Assembly: GCA_946220775.1 (NCBI GenBank)
Contig: CAMIFC010000026.1
Coordinates: 1-29,466 of the forward strand
Direction of reading: 5' to 3'
DNA: 29,466 bases
DNA from: an uncultured Corynebacterium sp.
GTDB taxonomy: Bacteria > Actinomycetota > Actinomycetes > Mycobacteriales > Mycobacteriaceae
Below are positions 25,033 through 29,466 of the stretch, piece after piece. Position 1 is the stretch's first letter. Every line of letters starts with the position of its first letter. The notes below the pieces were generated by a model that searched no databases, was not told where the DNA came from, and saw only the letters and a list, made by a program, of their open reading frames with translations. A program made the translations under genes and the position numbers.

Positions 25033-25185
25033 GTCACTAAGCAATACATTTTTCGTTCTCGCTGTTAGCATTTCCGGAACAGGACAATTGTGAGCTGAAA
25101 TTTCGTGACTTGGGGTAGCAGGCGAGTGGGAGCGAATAAGATTTAGCAAATGACCCCTGATGGCGAAATTCTATGGTGATTCAAT

Positions 25186-25427
25186 ATGACAATGAGTAGG
25201 GATACAGTAAGATCTATCCAACCCATGCGCATGCTAGCCGGTGCGGAATTATGAGGCACCATAGGCCTGCAGATTGCTGTATTTTCAGCTCCTCTGATAG
25301 CTCTTGAAATGTTTCGATCTTCTCTAATGGAAATTGCTGCACTTAACCTTATGGAGTCAACAGCAGCTTTGGTCTTTTAGTTGCGGGAACTATCGACCGT
25401 GTTTCTGGGGGGGGTAATTGGAGCTGA
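25186..25427 (+). pseudogene. N-terminal remnant of an MFS transporter
   Basis: Reading + from ATG 25186: MTMSRDTVRSIQPMRMLAGA, EL, an in-frame TGA, then GTIGLQIAVFSAPLIALEMF and RSSLMEIAALNLMESTAALVF; after a frameshift near 25370 it continues as GLLVAGTIDRVSGG before stopping. This is the first two helices and the loop 2-3 signature (LVAGxxDR type) of a drug-exporter-like MFS protein. At least one stop and one frameshift make it dead, and the rest of the gene is gone. It lies 160 bp before an intact MFS gene of a different subfamily, so it is not simply its 5' part. The remaining bases of 25033-25586 hold nothing else I can identify. Confidence 0.55.
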
Positions 25428-25553
25428 GTGCCCGATCGTCATCCCAAGTTGTGAAGCGTGGACGCGGTCTTGGAGTGGGGAATCGGATTCAGTTGGTGTG
25501 AGGACGGACGCCCCAGGGTGAAGCATTCGTCGGGGATCTTGATGAATTTCGTG

Positions 25554-25587
25554 TTGTTTTCGTTGAGAAAGTACTAACCTAAACGCA
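25554..25587 (+). promoter_or_regulatory. Candidate promoter of the MFS gene, leaderless start
   Basis: TAACCT (25575-25580) ends 6 bp before the ATG at 25587, with TTGTTT (25554-25559) 15 bp upstream. No RBS is present between them. Confidence 0.35.
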
Positions 25588-26843
25588 TGGATAGTGTGCC
25601 AGATCACAGTGTGGAATTTCGGCATTCCCGCATCGCGGTCACGTCGACGTTTGCCCTTCAGGGCATGTTGTTAGCTGCGTTGCTATCAGCGCTGCCCGCG
25701 GTGCGTGACGAGCTTGGTGCCACCGATGCGCTCCTGGCCGGGTTGGTCGGTGTGGTGTGTTGTTTGTCTGCTGCTGGTTCGGTCGTCGCGGAAAAGGTCG
25801 CGGAGCGAATGAATTCCGCTACTTCCTTGACGATGGGGCTTGTCCTGCTCGTCGTCGGTGGCTTGGGTTTCGTGTTCCACGGTGGGATCGTGACGTTCAT
25901 GATCGCTGCCGTGATCTACGGGGTTGGGGTGGGCGCCGTCGATGCGTCCGCAAACATGCAGGCAGCGGCGCTGCAGCAGCGCATTGGCCGCGTCATCCTC
26001 GCCAGCTTTTTCGCTGCGTGGTCGGCCGGCGCGATCATCGGTGCGCTCATCGTGTCCGTCGGGGAAGCGGTCTTTTCGCAGGACGCCAATAGCTTCCGCT
26101 ATTCAATCGCCACCTGCGTTGGGTTGGTTGTAGTGATTGGACTGTCGGCTCGGACGAAGTTTTTGCACTACGGCCGGCAGGCCGAGCTGGACATGGATCC
26201 GGTGAAGGTGGTGCTGCCCTGGCGTCCTGTGGTGTGGATTGGGGTGGCGATGGCGCTGTACTATTCCGTGGACTTCGGGCTATCGAATTGGTCCCCGGTG
26301 TACTTGCACGACGTGTTGCTGGCGAACACCTCGACGGCGGCACTGGGCGTGGCGGTGTATCAAATCGCCAGCTTGGTGACGCGCATGACGGCCGATCTGT
26401 GGACCCGTCGTTTTGGTTCCTCGGCCGTGGTTCGCGCCGGTGGCTTGGTGGCTGTGGGTGGCATGATCGTGCTGATCCTCGCACCAAATGTGCAGGTCGG
26501 GCTGGTTGGTCTGGTGATCGTGGGGCTGGGTGCGCCGGTGGTGGCGCCGCTGTGCTTCTCTGCAGCTGCTGATCTCGCGGAGGGCGAAGCACTGGACGTG
26601 TTGGTTGCCCGGTTGAATCTGTTCAACTACCTGGGGACGATCACTGGCGGTGTGGTGATCGGGTCGATGTTGGCCGTGGCGGGTGCACGCGTGGCTTTCG
26701 TGATTCCGTTTCTCGGGGCGGTGGGAGTTGCACTGCTGGCGCGGGCTTTCTCACCGAAGTCAGCAGATTCGTCAATTGGGCTAGGTGTCGCGCCGTTGGG
26801 ATCCCAGCGCCGCCACCATGAGAAGACCCGTGCTAAGCGTTAG
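25587..26843 (+). CDS. MFS transporter (YbjJ-like)
   Basis: A 418-residue major facilitator with about twelve membrane helices and a short basic C-terminal tail (RRHHEKTRAKR). The segment GVGVGAVDASANMQAAALQQRIGR followed by FFAAWSAGAIIGA resembles the helix 4-5 region of the YbjJ-like subfamily (VDxSMN...LGR...HxxxSxG). The substrate cannot be inferred. The start codon has no RBS but lies right behind a -10-like element. GC content returns to the high value of the core region here, and two copies of the octamer occur inside (26081 and 26220), unlike the accessory tract to the left. Confidence 0.88.
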   Translation: MDSVPDHSVEFRHSRIAVTSTFALQGMLLAALLSALPAVRDELGATDALLAGLVGVVCCLSAAGSVVAEKVAERMNSATSLTMGLVLLVVGGLGFVFHGGIVTFMIAAVIYGVGVGAVDASANMQAAALQQRIGRVILASFFAAWSAGAIIGALIVSVGEAVFSQDANSFRYSIATCVGLVVVIGLSARTKFLHYGRQAELDMDPVKVVLPWRPVVWIGVAMALYYSVDFGLSNWSPVYLHDVLLANTSTAALGVAVYQIASLVTRMTADLWTRRFGSSAVVRAGGLVAVGGMIVLILAPNVQVGLVGLVIVGLGAPVVAPLCFSAAADLAEGEALDVLVARLNLFNYLGTITGGVVIGSMLAVAGARVAFVIPFLGAVGVALLARAFSPKSADSSIGLGVAPLGSQRRHHEKTRAKR

Positions 26844-27005
26844 CGGGTAGTCAAGCGCTAGTGGGTATTGGTTAAACAGTCGAGCCAGGCGGTGCGAAAC
26901 AGTGGTGCGCAACAGTCGGGCCAACCCAAAAGAATGTGCCCGATACTGCGTGGTGAACTTGACTTGCCATGGAGATGCAGTGAAATACCGGTAGGATTGA
27001 TGGCC

Positions 27006-27716
27006 ATGAGCTACCCAAATGACGGCAGGAACCACGACCAGAATTCTTATGGCCAAGATTCTTACGGTCAGGATTCATATAACAAAGACTCGTATAACCA
27101 AAATACGTACAGCCAAGATGCCCACACCCGCAGTTTGAACTATCAGCAGGGCAATGCGAATTACCAGCAGGGCTACGACCAGTCTTACGGCCAAGGGTAT
27201 TCCGACCAGAATTACTCTGGCCAAAACTATTCGGGCCAGAACTATTCTGGTCAGAACTATTCCGGCAGCGCCGAATTCTCCGGCACCCAGCAGGACCAGT
27301 CCGGCCTGATTGCGGGGCGTTTTGAGACGAAAAAGGTCATCTCCAACCTGGTTCTCCTCGCAGTCCTGGGGGCCGTAGTGACCTTCGCGGTGGTTTTCCT
27401 CGTGGACATTCTGGTTGCGCAATTTACTGAGGTGACAGCGGGTGGCGTCCCAACGGCGGTGCTGACCGCAGTGGTCGCCGGACTGATCGGCATCGGCGCT
27501 GGTCTGCTGTACATTCCGGTGTCGGGGACGGGCAACGAGCACCTGTTCGGCATCGCGGTGATTGCGCTCGCGGTTGTTGCGACGGTGCTTTGGGTGCTTC
27601 TCGGCGGGCTGCTGGACGGGGAGTGGGGGACGCTGGTCACGCTCGCCGGCATCATCTGCACCGCGACCATTGCATATGCGACGCCATCCCGCATCGAGTC
27701 TGCTTCCGTCTACTAG
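27006..27716 (+). CDS. Membrane protein with Tyr/Gln/Asn-rich N-terminal repeats
   Basis: A 236-residue protein. Residues 1-100 are of low complexity: five units of the SYGQD/SYNKD/TYSQD type (about 14-38), NYQQG units, and four perfect QNYSG units (68-87). This resembles prion-like [G/S]Y[G/S]Q domains. Residues 105-236 hold about four membrane helices (VISNLVLLAVLGAVVTFAVVFL onward). I choose ATG 27006 because AGGA lies 9 bases upstream; ATG 27000 would leave only 3. TTGACT at 26959 with a TGAAAT 16 bp later is a possible promoter. Many corynebacterial membrane proteins have Gln/Tyr-rich tails, but the function is unknown. Confidence 0.75.
   Translation: MSYPNDGRNHDQNSYGQDSYGQDSYNKDSYNQNTYSQDAHTRSLNYQQGNANYQQGYDQSYGQGYSDQNYSGQNYSGQNYSGQNYSGSAEFSGTQQDQSGLIAGRFETKKVISNLVLLAVLGAVVTFAVVFLVDILVAQFTEVTAGGVPTAVLTAVVAGLIGIGAGLLYIPVSGTGNEHLFGIAVIALAVVATVLWVLLGGLLDGEWGTLVTLAGIICTATIAYATPSRIESASVY
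27207..27266 (+). repeat. Four 15-bp tandem repeats coding for QNYSG
   Basis: Four in-register units encode identical peptides but differ at synonymous third positions, for example CAGAATTACTCTGGC and CAAAACTATTCGGGC. This points to selection on the peptide rather than to very recent DNA duplication. Confidence 0.75.
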
Positions 27717-27880
27717 TCCTTTCTTGCTGGTAGTTCCTTCCCGTTACGAGTTCTTGCGTGCTGGTAGTGGGTGGTTGGTGGGGACTCATCGGTCTCTCCT
27801 CACCGGCCTCCAATGCCCCTAACCCGCTGATCTAGCCGGTCCCGCCAGCCCCACCTGCCTCATCTATCCCATGCTGTGCG

Positions 27881-27946
27881 AACCTCGAAGTCCCAACCTC
27901 GAATAGGCGGTTTTTAGACCCTATTCGAGGTTGGGACTTCGAGGTT
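27881..27946. repeat. 66-bp perfect hairpin repeat, copy 1
   Basis: Two 27-bp arms (27881-27907 and 27920-27946) are perfect reverse complements around a 12-nt T-rich loop. Inside each arm TTCGAGG occurs twice, 14 bp apart, separated by TTGGGAC. It lies between the converging 3' ends of the 27006 gene and the DUF559 gene, so it could terminate both. The same element recurs at 29412 with one loop difference. Confidence 0.85.
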
Positions 27947-28020
27947 GGTGTAACGACTGGTGCAAAGACGGGTGCATAGACAGGCGTAAAGCGGGTGTAA
28001 AGCGGGTGTAAGGCTGGTGG
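27947..28020. repeat. Degenerate 11-12 bp tandem repeat (GGTGTAAAGCG)
   Basis: Six units of the form GGTGYAAAGNCG start at 27947, 27959, 27971, 27983, 27994 and 28005, ending in a partial GGTGG. They abut the hairpin repeat directly. No gene is supported in 27717-28061. Confidence 0.6.
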
Positions 28021-28061
28021 CTGACCCCTCCATGAGCTTGACCAGCGCCCCGACCCCGGCC

Positions 28062-29261
28062 TCACCAAATTGGACCCGACCGGTTGATCGCATGGTCCAG
28101 CAAATCCAACATCCCACCCACCGTGACCGCGCGGGGAGTGTTAGGGGTGGGGCTATTGGCGTCCCAAATCCAACTGGAACCGGAACGCACCATCATCGCA
28201 GGTGGGGCGCCCTGAACTCCCTGGCCGCCACGAGCTCGGCCGCCGCGTGCCCCGAGATCCCCACGGCGCGCGCCAGCCCCGCGACCCCGGCCACCGCCAC
28301 CAGCTCCGTGACCGCCGCCAACACCCCGCAGCTCCGCGCAGTCAGCGAAAACTTCTTTCGCGCCGACGCGTAACACCAGGTAGCCCGCGTTTTGGAGTCG
28401 TTTTTCGCGGTCGCGTTCGTAGCGCAGTTCGGCGTCAGTGCTGCGTCCGTAAGCGCCGAAGTATTTGGCGGCACCGTCGATTTCGAGGGCGATCCGGTCG
28501 TTAATCAGGAAATCCGTGTGGACGGTGGTCGCGCCCAAATCCAGCTGCGCCTGCGGCTGCACGGACTCGATCCACCTAAAATCACTGGTCACAAGCACAA
28601 TCCGCGCAATGGACTCCAGCGGACTCTCAGCCCGCGGATCACTCAACTGGTAACAAAGCCGCGCCCGCGGGATGCCCCGGATCCGTTTCAGTTCAAGCAG
28701 CGTCTCCAGCAGCTCGACTTCGCGAGTCCAGCGCGCACTAGTGGAATTCTGCTGTCGAGTCGGCTCCGCAATCGCGCGCGCCACGAGCCAGTCCATCGCG
28801 ATCACCCCGTCGAGCAGCGAGCGTTTCCGCGCAAGATCAAACGCCGTCCGGCTCGGCCGCGTCACTCGAATCCCGTGTAATTCCATCAGATGCGCATCCG
28901 GAATCGTACTCTGAAAATGAGTAACCCCAACGCTGTTTTGCGAACGCCCCGTCGGGTTTGATCCGTTCGGGCGAACCATTTCAACATTGGTCAGCCCGTC
29001 GCGTTCATGCAGGTCACGAAGGATCGGCATGCCCCAGAGCATCGCCGCGGATCGTGTCGCGATGGTCGCCTTGCGAGCGGTTTGCGCCCGCGCAATCACC
29101 CGCAGCTTCTCGAGTTCATATTTGTCGAGCGCGGCGAGATCATCAGTGCTGATCCCGTGCGTTTCGGTGAGCATCTGCATCTCGCTCGTCGGCTCAATGT
29201 GCCCCCGGTTCACGCGAAGTAGCGCGCGCAGTTCTGGAATTCCCCGTTTTTTGTTCCCCAT
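28062..29261 (-). CDS. DUF559-type endonuclease / AbiEi-like protein, C-terminus probably frameshifted
   Basis: The first 310 or so residues fit the common actinobacterial AbiEi-like plus DUF559 protein: an N-terminal helical region, RSAAMLWGMP, GIRVTRPSRTAFDLAR, then a Vsr-like PD-(D/E)xK nuclease fold with ESPLESIARIVL, TDFLINDRIALEIDG and ERDREKRLQNAGYLVLRV. Such proteins are usually orphan homologues of type IV antitoxins; no toxin partner is visible here. From about position 28327 to the stop at 28062 the frame turns into a Gly/Arg-rich low-complexity tail. The -1 neighbouring frame instead reads VLAAVTELVAVAGVAGLARA and ends at 28193 with G or C at almost every third position, so one extra base in the CCCC run at 28324-28327 is likely. 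The ATG at 29261 has no RBS; a TTG at 29297 is an alternative. Confidence 0.7.
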   Translation of the reverse strand: MGNKKRGIPELRALLRVNRGHIEPTSEMQMLTETHGISTDDLAALDKYELEKLRVIARAQTARKATIATRSAAMLWGMPILRDLHERDGLTNVEMVRPNGSNPTGRSQNSVGVTHFQSTIPDAHLMELHGIRVTRPSRTAFDLARKRSLLDGVIAMDWLVARAIAEPTRQQNSTSARWTREVELLETLLELKRIRGIPRARLCYQLSDPRAESPLESIARIVLVTSDFRWIESVQPQAQLDLGATTVHTDFLINDRIALEIDGAAKYFGAYGRSTDAELRYERDREKRLQNAGYLVLRVGAKEVFADCAELRGVGGGHGAGGGGRGRGAGARRGDLGARGGRARGGQGVQGAPPAMMVRSGSSWIWDANSPTPNTPRAVTVGGMLDLLDHAINRSGPIW

Positions 29262-29411
29262 GTTTGGAAGTTTCGCATGGGGTGCGCCTTCCCGCAATAT
29301 TTAGGACGCCACCCGCCCTCACTCCTGCCGACCTCATGCCCCACTGGCCTCATCCGCCCCCATCGGTCCCTCCACCGGTTCCCACTGCTCCCGCTGATCC
29401 CACACTGCGCG

Positions 29412-29466
29412 AACCTCGAAGTCCCAACCTCGAATAGGCGGTTTTTAGGCCCTATTCGAGGTTGGG
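29412..29466. repeat. Hairpin repeat, copy 2, cut by the window end
   Basis: The sequence from 29409 matches copy 1 at 27878 onward, with one difference in the loop (G for A), up to the window edge, where the right arm is incomplete. Some similarity extends upstream (ATCCCA...TGCGCGAACC versus ATCCCA...TGTGCGAACC). It lies on the 5' side of the DUF559 gene, so it is not simply that gene's terminator. Confidence 0.85.

Larger units (their letters stand above)
1063..29311. repeat. Dispersed octamer GGACGCCA, 27 exact copies (span of the set)
   Basis: Copies reading GGACGCCA on + start at 1063, 2935, 7533, 11987, 14181, 16853, 18083, 18382, 19732, 22043, 26081 and 29304. Copies on - (TGGCGTCC on +) start at 1881, 3406, 3993, 4990, 6019, 12320, 14469, 16120, 17926, 18523, 22272, 22831, 26220, 27443 and 28157. 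Only two lie outside supported genes. About ten copies have a run of four or more T within 20 nt on the 5' side, and the three bases after the octamer are mostly C-rich (CCC, ACC, GCC, CCG). By hand, an even-composition model at about 60% GC predicts one or two copies. Confidence 0.8.

Noticed and set aside
1063..29311. GGACGCCA as a KOPS-like strand-polar signal or a restriction site
   Set aside because: Orientation is balanced (12 to 15), so there is no polarity in this window; restriction sites are usually avoided rather than enriched, and the motif is not palindromic.
27881..29466. CRISPR array based on the repeated hairpin
   Set aside because: Only two copies 1.5 kb apart with a gene between them, and arms far too self-complementary; no spacers.

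Overview
The window is actinobacterial and almost certainly Corynebacterium. The order ppiA, rhomboid protease, crgA, trpG-type amidotransferase, pknB, pknA, pbpA, rodA, ppp, fhaB, fhaA, tRNA-Leu(CAG) matches the conserved cluster close to oriC in Corynebacterineae (in M. tuberculosis, ppiA to fhaA followed by leuT). The species cannot be fixed from the sequence.

Layout. (1) 1-2.0 kb: a long perfect hairpin, then a minus-strand Ala/Lys-rich, single-pass membrane coiled-coil protein. (2) 2.1-4.6 kb: ppiA and a rhomboid protease on +, crgA on -, and a glutamine amidotransferase on +, the two outer + genes apparently with leaderless starts. (3) 4.6-15.2 kb: a minus-strand cell-wall/division signalling operon, read fhaA, then fhaB-ppp-rodA-pbpA-pknA-pknB with overlapping or nearly abutting genes from fhaB to pknA. 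It couples two Ser/Thr kinases, their phosphatase and two FHA adaptors to a SEDS glycosyltransferase and a class B PBP. (4) 15.6-15.85 kb: tRNA-Leu with its own promoter and terminator. (5) 15.9-23.6 kb: a DUF726-family hydrolase with a Cys-rich N-terminus, then cytochrome bd oxidase genes cydA-cydB-cydD-cydC on -, with cydA broken by a one-base frameshift. (6) 23.6-25.6 kb: an AT-richer accessory tract with small orphan ORFs, a frameshifted small secreted protein and the remnant of an MFS transporter. (7) 25.6-29.5 kb: an intact MFS transporter, a Tyr/Gln/Asn-repeat membrane protein, and a DUF559-type nuclease/AbiEi-like gene bracketed by two copies of a long hairpin repeat.

The strongest unexplained signal is a dispersed, non-palindromic octamer, GGACGCCA. 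I found 27 exact copies (12 on +, 15 on -) where about one or two are expected. Copies fall in all three codon phases and in both orientations, are often preceded by a T-rich tract and usually followed by C-rich bases. They occur about once per 1.1 kb and are absent from the AT-rich accessory tract. This density and layout resemble the DNA uptake sequences of Neisseria and Pasteurellaceae. I know of no such signal described in Corynebacterium, but I could not search.

Three genes (cydA, the small secreted protein, the DUF559 gene) show apparent one-base shifts at short G runs. These could be real decay, slippage variation or sequence error.
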